Source: Diphasiastrum complanatum (Eukaryota; Streptophyta; Lycopodiopsida; Lycopodiales; Lycopodiaceae). Taken from it: DNA of 41,675 nt. Made by a program: the position numbers and the translations under genes. Below the pieces are notes generated by a model, which was not told where the DNA came from, searched no databases, and saw only the letters and a program-made list of their open reading frames with translations. The first letter of the stretch is position 1. Each line of letters begins with the position of its first letter. The DNA is taken from NCBI GenBank assembly GCA_029204225.1, contig MU835125.1:1-41675 (forward strand). The letters run 5' to 3'. Positions 30,145 through 40,890 of the stretch are shown here, in pieces.

Positions 30145-31263
30145 GTATGCTACTAGTGATGAGTTGAAGGGCCGATGATCCTCTCACAATGTTAAACAAG
30201 AAAAGGGCCAACGATTCCCTCATACAGTTAAACAAGAACCAATATTGGTTTATATCATGCTTGCACGTTGTCTTCTACACCCCATCTGCAGGCAGATGGG
30301 GTCTATGCTTTCCTTTTTTGTATGCTACTAGTGTTGAGCTGAAGGTCTAGCAATTCCCTCATAAAGTTAAACAAGAAATCATATGTGTTTATACAGTGCT
30401 TGAAAATCGCCTTCCAGACCCCATCTGCTGGTAGATGAAGTCTATGCTTCCCTGTTCATTATGCTGATAGTAATGAGCTGTAGAGACAACGATTCCCTCA
30501 TAAAGTTAAACAAGAGCCAATATTGGTTTATATCATGCTTGCACATTGTCTTCTACACCCCATCTGCTGGCAGATGGGGTCTATGCTTCCCTTTTCTGTA
30601 TGCTACTAGTGAGGAGCTAAAGGGCTAGCGGTCTCATAATGTTAAAATAAGAAATAAGATGTGTTTATACAATGCTTGAACGTTGCCTTCCAGACCCCAT
30701 CTACCGACAGATGGGGTCTATGCTTCCCTGTTCTTTATGCTGAAAGTGATGAGCTGAAGGGCCAGCGATTCCCTCATACAGTTAGACAAGAACCAATATT
30801 GGTTTATATCATGTTTGCACATTGTCTTCTACACCCCATCTGCCGACAGATGGGGTCTATGCTTCCCTTTTCTATATGCTACTAGTGATGAGTTGAAGGG
30901 CCAGTGATCCTCTCATAATGTTAAACAAGAAATAATACGTTTTTATACAATGCTTGAATGTCGCCTTCCAGACCCCATCTATCGACAGATGGGGTCTATG
31001 CTTCCCTATTCATTATGTTGATAGTGATGAGCTGAAGGGACAATGATTCCCACTTACAATTAAACTTAGAAACAATACTGGTTTATATCATGCTTGCACG
31101 TTGTCTTCTACACCCCATCTGCCGGCAGATGGGGTCTATGAACAAGAAATAATATAGGTTTCTACTATGCTTGCACGTTGCCTTCAAGACCCCATCTGCC
31201 GACAGAAGGGGTCTATGCTTTCCTTTTTTGTATGTTGCCAGTTATGAGCTACAGGGCCAATGA
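30145..31263. repeat. Tandem array, about 139-bp units in A/B dimers
   Basis: Eight hairpins of the form CCCCATCTGC...GCAGATGGGG start at 30280, 30419, 30558, 30695, 30834, 30973, 31113 and 31190. Spacings are 139, 139, 137, 139, 139, 140 and 77. Units alternate between type A (ttgcac(g/a)ttgtcttctacacc) before hairpins 1, 3, 5 and 7 and type B (cgccttccagacc or similar) before 2, 4, 6 and 8, giving a dimer period of about 277 bp. Between hairpins each unit carries gtctatgcttccc, ctactagtgatgagctgaag and gattccctcat. The last unit has lost about 62 bp. Several hairpins are perfect, others carry mismatches. No coding potential. Confidence 0.92.
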
Positions 31264-31699
31264 CACGGCCTTCATGGGAGCAGTGCATAAGTTGAGCTTT
31301 GATTCCAAGAAGTGTACAACCCAATAGTGCAAAACTTTCATCGTAAGGTGGGATTTCAATATCTTTTTTGAGTTCAAGCTAAATGATTCCTCTTTGCATA
31401 CATGTCGCGTGTACCATTGATCTAATGTATCAATTGAATAATCGACTCTTATTTGATGAAAGTATTACTTCATATATTTGTCATAAAACATGATCATGTA
31501 AAAGTATGATGTGTTATAGATTTGTCGTTTGAGCCTATTGGAACTAGAATTTTCAGGAACTTTATGAATTGGATGCCATCGATAAACATTTCTGAGATTT
31601 GATAATACTTTTTAGCATAAATCTTAAGATTTGGAATGGTTTTGAATGTGATGTAGAGGATCAACATGTCACATAGGAATTCACAATGTATGATTTGAC
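31264..31699. other. Unassigned DNA
   Basis: AT-rich, no gene recognised. It could include upstream exons or promoter of the interrupted gene that begins to be readable near 31700, but I cannot show it. Confidence 0.35.
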
Positions 31700-32871
31700 C
31701 AGGTGGAGCATCAAAACGTGGAAATAAAGCTCCAAGTAGGATTAGCAAGGACAAGAGAAAAAACAAAAAAGAAGGCATCTGCACAGGATAAGGGTGAAAC
31801 TCTCTTGCTTGAAACTTTGCAAAGATTGGGTTGGCTGCTGATGATGTCACCATTGAAAAAGGTGAGGACGCGCAAGACTCAGATGACGAGTTTGATCAGG
31901 AGATTCCTGGTATTTATCAAATGAGCATGGTGAAGACTTGCTAAAACAACTCGCAAAATTTCCATCCAGAACTTGACTCCAGATGAGCATCGAAAGCTGG
32001 AAACATATAGAAAATTGGAATCCAAACATGGAAAAAGGCCATGGTACCCACTCACACGAGTCATCTTGGAAAGAACGGTATATGCGGTGAGAAAGATTAC
32101 ATACCGTGAAATTGTCTAAATACATTTTATTGTATATACCACTTTTTTGCTCTTATATATTTGTAATTATTGTCTTTAAGATGCTTGGGATTTTAAGCTT
32201 TTCTGTATCCAGCCTTCGTACAAGAGGGATTACAAGGCTCGTGTGTTAGAGTTGTCTACATCATTGTCGACTGCCAAGTTGCGAGAGAAGGAAAAAAAAA
32301 GTTCTGAGGGAGATCTCACAGAAGTATGGAAGAAAAAATGGCTAAGGTGAGAAGAACCTCTTTTTCATTTAACGATTCACTTTTATTTTTTCATCTCTTT
32401 AATTTCTAGTTGAAGTCCATTTGATGTTAAAACCTCTGCAAACCTATTGACCAAAACATGTTGGTTCTTTCTACATTAAATCCTTCTTTGGGAAAATGTT
32501 GGTTTGATGTGCTTTGGGAAATACCTTTTGACTCCAAGCGGTCGGTTGTTCAATTGGTAAACTATCTCAAATAGCCATTTCCGCTTTGAGTGAAGATATT
32601 AAAGTGAATATGTTGTTGCTATTGGGCGGAGACTCTAACATCAGAGAGACATGGGGCCTTCCAAAGGGTGACAAAGCATTCATATCTTGGATTGCAAAGG
32701 AGGTCTAGATGACACAATTGGTTGAGTTTGCACAAACTTTGTTAGAGGGGATTATAAGCATACCAATTGGGGCACCCATTGTGATAACGAGTGAGACATC
32801 CCTTACCGAGTACTTTGAGGAAATAAAGGTAGTTCATAGGGCCCATGTATTTGAAGAAATTGTCAAGGATA
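31700..32871 (+). pseudogene. Methyltransferase-like multi-exon gene, 5' part
   Basis: Unrecognised host or transposon-borne gene, plus strand. 31964-32086 reads IQNLTPDEHRKLETYRKLE and RPWYPLTRVILERTVYA to a donor GCG|GTGAGA. After a 126-bp intron (32087-32212, acceptor GTATCCAG) exon 32213-32346 reads PSYKRDYKARVLELSTSL and ends AAG|GTGAGAAG. A later exon from about 32545 reads LSEDIKVNMLLLLGGDSN, RETWGLPKGDKAFISWIAKE, a TAG at 32706-32708, then MTQLVEFAQTLLEG, PIGAPIVITSETSL, FEEIKVVHRAHVFEEIVKD up to 32871. Acidic coding is also seen at about 31830-31925. Codon-like sequence and intron signals show a real gene; frame breaks show decay. The 3' part is at 39009-39836. Confidence 0.6.
32867..32871. 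other. Target-site duplication, left (GGATA)
   Basis: GGATA, repeated exactly at 39009-39013 on the other side of element 5. Five bases is the usual copia target duplication. Confidence 0.93.
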
Positions 32872-33693
32872 TGTGAAAAAAATACAAAAAGGACCAAGAG
32901 TGGATCCTAATCTGATCCTCAAGAGAGATTGGTTGTCAGATTACTTGATCTATCAATCTACTTGAGATTAAGATCAATCTAGATCAATTCTAGACACAAA
33001 ATCCTAACAAGAACAATCATTAATTGAAGGTAGGTGTACTTTCTGGTTTCCCACGTGTGAAACCCTATCTGAGTATGGACTCCAACCTGAAAATGAAGTA
33101 CACATTGATAGCACCTCAAAACAATCAAAACAAATGTAGACAAATGGAGAGAATCACTCAAAATTGGTTCCAAAACCAAGATTGGTGTCTCACACTGATT
33201 ATGGCCAAATAAGCTTCTATATATACACTTTTGGAGCTCGAGGTACTGATCATGCATCAGATCTCACACATGTGAGGATGCCTTGTCACCATCATGCAAT
33301 TTGACACTTGGATCAAAACTTTCCATTTTGGGCATTTTTGGTCTATTTTTCTACTATATGGAGATCTTCATGGAAATCTTCTAGAAGCAAAAACTCGCCT
33401 ACTTCAGCTATTTCCACACGTGTGAGCTTTCCTCTACACATGGGATGTGACACCTATTCAAAATATTTGGCTCATGCAATCATTAGATTGGTGCCATGTG
33501 TCACATCTCTAAAAAACAAGTTTTTGGCCATTTTAGCCGCTAGAACCTGAATTAAAACATATTTACAACATATATGATTATGGTACATGAAAAGTACACT
33601 AGTTCCACACGTGGGAACAGGCTCCACACATGTGTGTCTATACTATATACAAGATTTTTGGCCTCTACCAAGCTTATTTTTGCATTTTTCACA
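32872..33693 (-). repeat. 3' LTR of element 5 (822 bp)
   Basis: Plus-strand ends TGTGAAAAA and TTTTTCACA. On the minus strand it follows the polypurine tract TTTTTGAGGAG (33704-33694). It contains CACACGTGTG at 33415-33424 and relatives at about 33051, 33267, 33607 and 33626. Confidence 0.96.
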
Positions 33694-33705
33694 CTCCTCA
33701 AAAAT

Positions 33706-34601
33706 CTAGCTTGGTAAATCTAGCATAGATCTATCTATAACTCCAAGAGCCGATCTTAATTTTATAAATGGATCTTTAGGCAATGCCTTGGTGAGTATAT
33801 CAGCAATGCAATCTGATGATGAAACATGAATAAGCTTGATCTCCTTTGCTTGCACTTTCTCCCTCACGAAATGATGTGCAATCTCGATGTGCTTTGTTCG
33901 AGCATGGAAGACTGGATTGTTTGCAAGTTGTTGAGCTGCTTGATTATCACAATATATGCATGGAATTTCTTCATCCTTGATCACATGTGGCTCCTCCAAA
34001 AGCTTTTAAGCCAAAGAACCTCCTTTGTTGTTGTTGTCATAGCTTTATATTCGGATTCTGTTGATGAAAGAGAGATGGTATCTTGCTTTTTGGAAAGCCA
34101 AGATATAAATCCTCCACATAAGAATGTAGCAAATGCACTTATGGATCTTCTATCCATCTTGTCACCTACAAAACTTGAGTCCGAATATGCTCTCAAACAA
34201 ATATTAGTCCTTTCATAAACTAGCCAAAGTCTTTTGTAGCCGAGATGTACCTTAACACCCTTTTTGCTCCTTTCCAATGACATACTATTGGAATTTGCAT
34301 GTATTACAAAAACTAAGATCTGGTCTAGTGATAGCTAAGTATATCAAGGAACCAATAAGCATTCTATAGGTAGTGATGTCCTCAAAGAATGCTTCATCAC
34401 TTTCCTTAGAAACTTTTACACTTTCTTCCATAGGAGTTTCAATTCCTTTACAATCAATCATGCCAAATCTTGCTAAGATTGATCTAGCATACTTAGATTG
34501 ACATATGAAGGTAAAATCATTACTTCTAGTGACTTATATTCCAATTGTAACTTTAAGAAGTCCTAGATCTACCATCTTAGATTCACTAGACAAGGAAACT
34601 T
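33706..34601 (-). pseudogene. copia RNase H and connection, element 5
   Basis: 34601-34284 holds the end of reverse transcriptase (MVDLGLLKVTIGI, then SKYARSILARFGM, YRMLIGSLIYLAITRPDLSF) with one stop and one frame change. 34283-33981 reads AYSDSSFVGDKMDRRSISAF (RNase H first Asp), SWLSKKQDTISLSSTESEY (Glu) and LWLKSFW. 33999-33706 reads CIYCDNQAAQQLANNPVFHA (Asp), ARTKHIEIAHHFVREKV and DCIADILTKALPKD and ends at 33706, abutting the polypurine tract. The RNase H acidic residues are kept; two overlapping frames imply a shift near 33990. Confidence 0.92.
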
Positions 34602-35729
34602 TTACATTTTAATGCCATCTAGATCATTTCCTGTAAGTATAATGTCATCAACATATAAAACTAAGATAATGATCTTTCCATCATTACATTTGTAGTACAA
34701 TGATGGTTCATAAGAACTTACAACAAATCCAATGGAAATAAGATAGGAATGCAACCTAGAGTACCATGCTCTTGGTGCTTCCTTGAGTCCATAAAGACTC
34801 TTCTTCAAGAGACACATCTTGTCTTCTTCTCCATCTTTGATGAAGCCCTCGGGTTGGCACATGTAGATTTCCTCTTCCAAGAATCCATTCAAGAAAGCAT
34901 TTGTCACATCAAGTTGGAAGAGCTCCCATTTGAAAGAAGTTGCAAGACATGTGATTAATCTAATGGTCACAAGCTTTGCAACAGGTGCAAAGGTTTCATC
35001 ATAATCTATGCCTTTGACTTGCAAAAAACCTTTTGCTACAAGTCTAGCTTTGTACTTATGAATGGAACCATCTTGATTATATTTCAATCTATATATCCAT
35101 TTACAAGTAAGAGGCTTCTTTCTATAAGGTAAATCAACAAGTTTCCAAGTTTGATTTTCCATTAAGGCATCAAACTCTACTTGCATAGCTTTCCTCCAAT
35201 ATTGAGATTTATTTGTTTCCTGAAAACTAGTTGGTTCTTCAAGCATAGTAGTCAAGAAAGTATAAGAGTTGAGTAGGTGAGAATATTCCCTTTGCTCCCC
35301 TTTGTCACTATAAGTGAGCCTTGATGACTCAATCCTTGTCCTTGTTGATCTTCTTGGCACCCTTGGACTTGGAGTAGATTCCACTTGGTCTTCATCTTCA
35401 TGAAGCTCCTCCTCGGCCATAGCATGATCTTTGACAAGTTGAATGTTGTTGGAAGTCACCTTTCCTTTGGCTTTTTTCGATTCATCAAAAAGTACATCTC
35501 TACTAGCAACAACCTTTTTTGTAATAGGATCATATATCCTATAAGCTTTCTTACTTTCACTATAACCAACAAAGATGCCTTTGAAAGAAGTGGCATCTTC
35601 CTTTTTCCTTGTTTCTAAAGGAATATGTACATAACAAGTACATCCAAAAACTTTCAAATCACTAAGATTTGGCTTTTTGCCATACAATACTTCATAAGGT
35701 GTAAGTCCTTTAATGGCACTATTAGTCAT
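34602..35729 (-). CDS. copia integrase end and reverse transcriptase, element 5
   Basis: The longest frame of the window, 375 codons. Residues 1-75: integrase C-terminal region (GLTPYEVLYGKKPNLSDLKV, FVGYSESKKAYRIYD, SRDVLFDES). About 76-150: acidic linker and PRRSTRTR. From about 180: reverse transcriptase with WRKAMQVEFDAL, TWKLVDLPYRKKPLTCKWIY, YKARLVAKGFLQVKGIDYDE, TFAPVAKL, QLDVTNAFLNGFLEEEIYM (catalytic Asp), YGLKEAPRAWY and LYVDDIILTGND (YVDD at residues 359-362, 34655-34644). It copies the element RNA in the particle. The frame ends at a stop shortly after YVDD, so the enzyme lacks its thumb and RNase H. Confidence 0.95.
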   Translation of the reverse strand: MTNSAIKGLTPYEVLYGKKPNLSDLKVFGCTCYVHIPLETRKKEDATSFKGIFVGYSESKKAYRIYDPITKKVVASRDVLFDESKKAKGKVTSNNIQLVKDHAMAEEELHEDEDQVESTPSPRVPRRSTRTRIESSRLTYSDKGEQREYSHLLNSYTFLTTMLEEPTSFQETNKSQYWRKAMQVEFDALMENQTWKLVDLPYRKKPLTCKWIYRLKYNQDGSIHKYKARLVAKGFLQVKGIDYDETFAPVAKLVTIRLITCLATSFKWELFQLDVTNAFLNGFLEEEIYMCQPEGFIKDGEEDKMCLLKKSLYGLKEAPRAWYSRLHSYLISIGFVVSSYEPSLYYKCNDGKIIILVLYVDDIILTGNDLDGIKM

Positions 35730-36577
35730 TTTATTGCATAGAAAGTTTGCACATAAAATAGCTTCTCCCCAAAATGAAATAGGAAGGGATGCATCTAATC
35801 TTAAAGCTTTAGCACACTTACATAGTGTCCTATTCTTTCTCTCAGCTACTCCATTTTGTTGTGGAGTATATGTACAAGAAAACTATCTCCTTATGCCATT
35901 AGTTTCAAAAACTCTTTCATCCTATTGGAGATGTACTCCCCTCCATTATCACTTCTTAATACTTTCAAGCTAGTATTAAGTTGCTTTTCCACAAGAGTTT
36001 TGAACTTTACAAAGGACTCAAAAACTTCACTTTTCTTAGACAAGAGATAAACCCAAGAGTTATCATCAATAAAAGTGACATACATAAGAGCTCCACCATT
36101 TGATTCATGTGAAAATGAATGAACATCCGAGTGTATAAGGTCAAGAGCAGAGTTAGATCTTATCAAAGATCTCTTGAAAGGAAGCTTATGAGATTTGGAG
36201 AGTCCACAAGCTTCACAAAGCTTGCCACACTTGGATATGGTTTTGGGAAGTCCTCTTGCTAGCTCCTTTGTCACCATGGTCTCCATAGCTTTGTAGTTAG
36301 GATGGCCTAACCTTTTGTGCCATAATTCCTCTTAAGTGAGCTCCTCCCTTGCCATGTTCACACTTCCAACCATCACATTAGCATCCAATTTGAATAACCT
36401 CCCTTGCTTGAAACCACCAGCAATACATTTTTCATCTTTCAAGATAGAACATGCTCCATGCTTGAAATGTACATCTAATCCGCTATCCATAAGTTGTCCT
36501 ACACTCAACAAGTTCTTTGTAATTGAAGGTACATAAAGAACATTATCTAGCTAGACATAAAGGAATGGATCCAACAC
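35730..36577 (-). pseudogene. copia GAG-pre-integrase and integrase core, element 5
   Basis: 36530-36290 gives the pre-integrase region (NVLYVPSITKNLLSVGQLMD, LWHKRLGHPNYKAM) with stops near 36330 and 36550. 36286-35891 reads CGLSKSHKLPFKRSLI, DLIHSDVHSFSHES (first Asp; the usual CGP after it is altered), TFIDDNSWVYLL and KVLRSDNGGEY (second Asp), then stops. The Glu motif ([15 protein letters not shown]) and FWGEAILCANFLCN follow past further stops to 35730. All three catalytic acids are present but the chain is interrupted. Confidence 0.88.
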
Positions 36578-37584
36578 CTACAATCTCACATTCTTGATGA
36601 CTTGCAGTGAAGATAAATCTCTTAGAACTATTGTAAGAGTCATGTGAGAGCTTGCCCCACTATCAATCCACCAAGTGTCTTGATTAGATGTTTGTGGTGA
36701 GGATACCATCAAAGATAGATTGCCTTCTTCCTCCTCCTCAAGCACAAGATTGCCTTGATTGTCCTTCTCTTGGGCATTCTTCTTCTTGTAGCACTCAGAT
36801 GCAAAATGTCCCTTTTTTCCACAAAAGAAACACTTTAGCTTCTTCTTGTCCTTCATGCTCTTGCCTTTGGAACTTGATGTTCCATCTTTGTTCTCCATCT
36901 CCATGTCTTGAGTCTTCTTGGATGAAAACTTCTTTTTCTTGTCTTTCAAAGAAAAGTTAGCTCTTTCATCACCATCATTCAAAGATAAGGAACTCATCCT
37001 ACTTTTGATATGAAGCATTCTACTCTCCTCACTAACAAGCACACTTTGAAGTTTTTCAATACTAGGAAGTGAATCTTGAATAGCAAAGGTTTGAACAAGA
37101 TGGGAATAATCATCTCCTAATCCATTCAAAATGATTTGAACTAATTCATCATCTTTGATTTTATCATCTATAGAAGACAACTCCTTATTGAAAGATTTGA
37201 TCCTAAAGACATAATTTTGGGCACTTTCACTACTTCCTTTCATGCTTTGAAGGATTTGATTCCTAAGCATGAGTATCCTTGAAGTGTTCTTGAATCCATA
37301 AATGGCTTTTAATGAATCCCATGCCTCTTTGGATGTGGTACAAATGAGATTTCTTTCAAAAGTTCATTACTTACATTCATTTTTATGCAGTGTAATGCAA
37401 CTCTACATCTCTTTTTGTACTTAGCCAATTCAACTCCTCCTTGAGGTTCTACTTCCACCTCAAGTACTATGTCATAAAGATCATGAAGTACAGGCAAAGA
37501 CTCCATTTGAACTATCCAAGTAGCATAATTAGTGGATGTAAGTCTTTCACCAACTTCAAGCAAAAACCCACCCATTGATGCCAT
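36578..37584 (-). pseudogene. copia gag, nucleocapsid and protease active site, element 5
   Basis: Gag starts at ATG 37584 (MASMGGFLLEVGERLTSTNY, then ATWIVQMESL), chosen because the related deleted element starts identically at 6437. The frame shifts around 37340-37352, after ELLKEI, and continues as KEAWDSLKAIYGF and through 37270-36578: ILQSMKGSSESAQNY, VQIILNGLGDDYSHLVQTFA, a perfect zinc knuckle CFFCGKKGHFASEC (36832-36791), then WWIDSGASSHMTL with the protease Asp-Ser-Gly at 36664-36656. The frame ends soon after, at 36578. One frameshift in Gag alone prevents a full particle protein. Confidence 0.92.
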
Positions 37585-38170
37585 TTTTGAATGTGAAAAA
37601 GCACTAGAAACTCTTATGGTTTCTCTAAGAGATCTGAACCTAAAGTCTTCTAGCAATTTAGAAAGCTTATAGACTCAATCCTATCACTCATGAACCAATC
37701 TAGGATGATGGAAATTTAGATTCTAGTCTCAAACTTGCAAAATCACTCCTTAATCTATGATTTTTAGCAATTTCTCTCTTCAACCTCAACATACACTCAA
37801 AAAATCAGAGAAGATCAATTAGTGCACCTAATTAAAGCTTCAATTTTAATTTTTTGGCTGATCTAATCCAAGAACTAATCAAGGTATTAGATTCACTATA
37901 GAAAATGCTTGATTTTGCACCAAAAATCACTCAAATTGGGTATGTGAGTCAAATTCTACAAATTTTTGAAATTTCTCAGTCAAAATCGGAGCTGTATGGC
38001 CTCACACGTGTGAAAAGGGTTCCTACAGCCCACAACAAGATCTGGACCAAAAATTTTAAGGATAGCTATCAAATCCAACTCGCTACACAAAATTTGACCA
38101 GTTTCCAAAAAATTGCTTATTTTGGCTTTGATTTGGATTAATCCTATCAATTTCAACAAAACCTCTTGTA
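37585..38170 (-). other. Leader of element 5
   Basis: About 590 bp between primer site and gag start. It carries a CACACGTGTG palindrome at 38003-38012, as does the leader of the related deleted element (5967-5976). No upstream frame of interest. Confidence 0.75.
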
Positions 38171-38186
38171 CTAGGCTCTGATACCA
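38171..38186 (-). other. tRNA-Met primer-binding site, element 5
   Basis: TGGTATCAGAGCCTAG on the minus strand, starting directly after the LTR end (TCTCACA). The first 13 bases match initiator tRNA-Met. Confidence 0.95.
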
Positions 38187-39008
38187 TGTGAGAAAAGTAA
38201 AAAAAGGACCAAGAGTGGATCCTAATCTGATCCTCAAGAGAGATTGGTTGTCAGATTACTTGATCTATCAATCTACTTGAGATTAAGATCAATCTAGATC
38301 AATTCTAGACACAAAATCCTAACAAGAACAATCATTAATTGAAGGTAGGTGTACTTTCTGGTTTCCCACGTGTGAAACCCTGTCTGAGTATGGACTCCAA
38401 CCTGAAAATGAAGTACACATTGATAGCACCTCAAAACAATCAAAACAAATGTAGACAAATGGAGAGAATCACTCAAAATTGGTTCCAAAACCAAGATTGG
38501 TGTCTCACACTGATTATGGCCAAATAAGCCTCTATATATACACTTTTGGAGCTCGAGGTACTGATCATGCATCAGATCTCACACGTGTGAGGATGCCTTG
38601 TCACCATCATGCAATTTGACACTTGGATCAAAACTTTCCATTTTGGGCATTTTTGGTCTATTTCCCTACTATATGGAGATCTTCATGGAAATCTTCTAGA
38701 AGCAAAAACTCGCCTACTTCAGCTATTTCCACACGTGTGAGATGTCCTCTACACATGGGATGTGACACCTATTCAAAATATTTGGCTCATGCAATCATTA
38801 GATTGGTGCCATGTGTCACATCTCTAAAAAACAAGTTTTTGGCCATTTTAGCCGCTAGAACCTGAATTAAAACATATGTACAACATATATGATTATGGTA
38901 CATGAAAAGTACACTAGTTCCACACGTGGGAACAGGCTCCACACATGTGTGCCTATACTATATACAAGATTTTTGGCCTCTACCAAGCTTATTTTTGCAT
39001 TTTTCATG
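38187..39008 (-). repeat. 5' LTR of element 5 (822 bp)
   Basis: Plus-strand start TGTGAGAAAAG; the right end reads TTTTTCATG instead of TTTTTCACA in the left copy. Exactly as long as the left copy. It contains CACACGTGTG at 38580-38589 and 38730-38739, CACGTGTG at 38367 and CACACGTGGG at about 38921. This copy carries the promoter that drives the element leftward. Confidence 0.96.
38533..38540 (-). promoter_or_regulatory. TATA box in the element 5 LTR
   Basis: TATATATA in the minus-strand context aagtgtatatatagagg. G-box-type palindromes lie upstream (38580, 38730) and downstream (38367, 38003) of it, and gag starts about 950 bp downstream. The left LTR has the same motif at about 33218-33225. 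Confidence 0.65.
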
Positions 39009-39013
39009 GGATA
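39009..39013. other. Target-site duplication, right (GGATA)
   Basis: Exact copy of 32867-32871. Deleting the element plus one copy restores an open frame across the site. Confidence 0.93.
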
Positions 39014-39836
39014 TGGCTGTCACCCAACCTGATCGTACTTTGCAAGGTGATATGGACAAGGCATCTCGAAGACTCGTTTTCAGGTTGTCTCTTTTTTTGG
39101 TTATTTGCTTTTCTCAAGTGTTTCCTCGTGTCTTCAATGAATCTGCTCATAGGATGGGAAGCAAGATGAAGTTAAAGATAGAAAGTGTTGGTGCACCACT
39201 TGCCTATTCAAGAGAGAATAATGAATCCATCCACTAGTGCACCATGGAGGGGAGATGTTGAGAAGTCTCCTAGTTTTATGCTATTTCTCCTAGAGTATCT
39301 GCTCTAGGCGGGTCTGTTCTTGATTTGGGATGTGGCATAGGTGCTGTTTTGAGGGCAGCAAAGCACTTCGGTAGGCCATCTTTTGCCATTGACGTTGACA
39401 AGGCACTGGTTAGAGAATGTCTATCTCCGGTGATTTGCGAGCAAACAAAAAAATAGCACCGCACACGGCAATATTTGAGAGTCCCGGGATGCAGAGGAGT
39501 CCATTCACTTTCAGATTCCTATGGACTGGTGAGTGGCTTTCACATCATGCTACCTACTTAAAAATTTCTATCCAACTATGTATTTGGCCTATATATTTGA
39601 CTATATTGACTTGTGATATCTTTTGATGCAAGGACTCTAGTCTATCCCCTTTGATTTACTATTGTGTTGGATAGGTTAATTGTATCTTGTTTACTTACAT
39701 GCTGCTTACAAGTGTCTACCGTTATGCAGAGTGCATTGCTAGAGTGGACGAGGAGGCTGTTGAAATTTGTCATCTAACCTTGAACAAAAAGAAAAGACGA
39801 TGTCCTTATGTCGATGACATGGCCATTGAAGAGTAG
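39009..39836 (+). pseudogene. Methyltransferase-like multi-exon gene, 3' part
   Basis: Continues the frame of 32709-32871: MAVTQPDRTLQGDMDKASRR to a stop at 39235-39237. In shifted frames it continues with APWRGDVEKSPSFMLFLL (39239-39292) and SALGGSVLDLGCGIGAVLRA (39298 onward), then FGRPSFAIDVDKALVREC, stopping at 39454-39456. DLGCGIG (39322-39342) fits the SAM-binding motif I (DxGxGxG) of class I methyltransferases, and the acidic IDVD about 20 residues on fits motif II. A strong intron is visible: donor CTG|GTGAGTGG at 39529, acceptor GTTATGCAG at 39729. The last exon (CIARVDEEAVEICHLTLN...) ends at TAG 39834-39836. The substrate is unknown; no NPPY/DPPY catalytic motif is seen. Two frameshifts make this copy a pseudogene. 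Confidence 0.6.
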
Positions 39837-40533
<697 letters not shown>

Positions 40534-40558
40534 CACGCACACGCACACACACACACAC

Positions 40559-40628
<70 letters not shown>
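40534..40628. repeat. Compound (AC)n(CT)n microsatellite
   Basis: About 13 AC/GC repeats (40534-40559) followed by about 33 CT repeats (40563-40628). The CT tract is the complement of the GA tract 440 bp to the left. Confidence 0.97.
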
Positions 40629-40630
<2 letters not shown>

Positions 40631-40639
40631 GAATTCTAC

Positions 40640-40890
40640 TATATGGTTACTACACTTTACTCACTTTTCGAACTCAGGATGTCCCAAACTTCTTTTGAAG
40701 TTTTAACTTCAACTATGTGGCCAATTTAAGTATCTGATATATTGAGGATAATAAGTGCAAAAGCTTTACCATCCTTTGATTTCCATTTTGAGTCTTCTGT
40801 GTCATCTTCAGGTTTCACTTCAATACTTGCAACAACATCCCATAACTCGTTGGTGATTAGCAAGGTCTTCATCTTTAATTTTTACAAATG
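40640..40890 (-). pseudogene. copia gag fragment
   Basis: On the minus strand it aligns by eye with the element 3 gag at about 26225-26440: shared phrases include gatgtccca(a/g)acttctttt, gttgaggat and gtcttcatctt, in the same order and spacing. It covers the N-terminal capsid (WKFKMK-like start through the EVWD region) and has stops. Near its right end ctctgatact (about 40897) may be a relic of a primer site. No LTR or pol accompanies it. Confidence 0.65.

Larger units (their letters stand above)
32872..39008 (-). mobile_element. copia element 5, complete and young
   Basis: 6137 bp: two 822-bp LTRs (32872-33693 and 38187-39008), 5-bp target duplication GGATA, primer site (38186-38171), polypurine tract and copia-ordered gag-pol on the minus strand. 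LTRs differ at about 14 of 822 positions with no indels (about 1.7 percent). It has several frame breaks but no large deletion. It is inserted in the coding sequence of the methyltransferase-like gene. Confidence 0.97.

Noticed and set aside
30145-31263. CRISPR-like look of evenly spaced hairpins
   Set aside because: The repeats are contiguous 139-bp tandem units without variable spacers and no cas gene is present; the context is a plant nuclear genome.
32541-32580. tRNA-like phrase ggttgttcaattggta
   Set aside because: It superficially resembles a D-arm, but no acceptor stem, anticodon arm or T-loop can be formed around it.
32979-33257. 92-codon minus-strand frame, nearly identical at 38294-38572
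   Set aside because: The repetition is explained by the two LTRs of element 5, not by a duplicated gene.
36688-36960. 90-codon plus-strand Cys-rich frame
   Set aside because: Shadow of the gag nucleocapsid region on the opposite strand.
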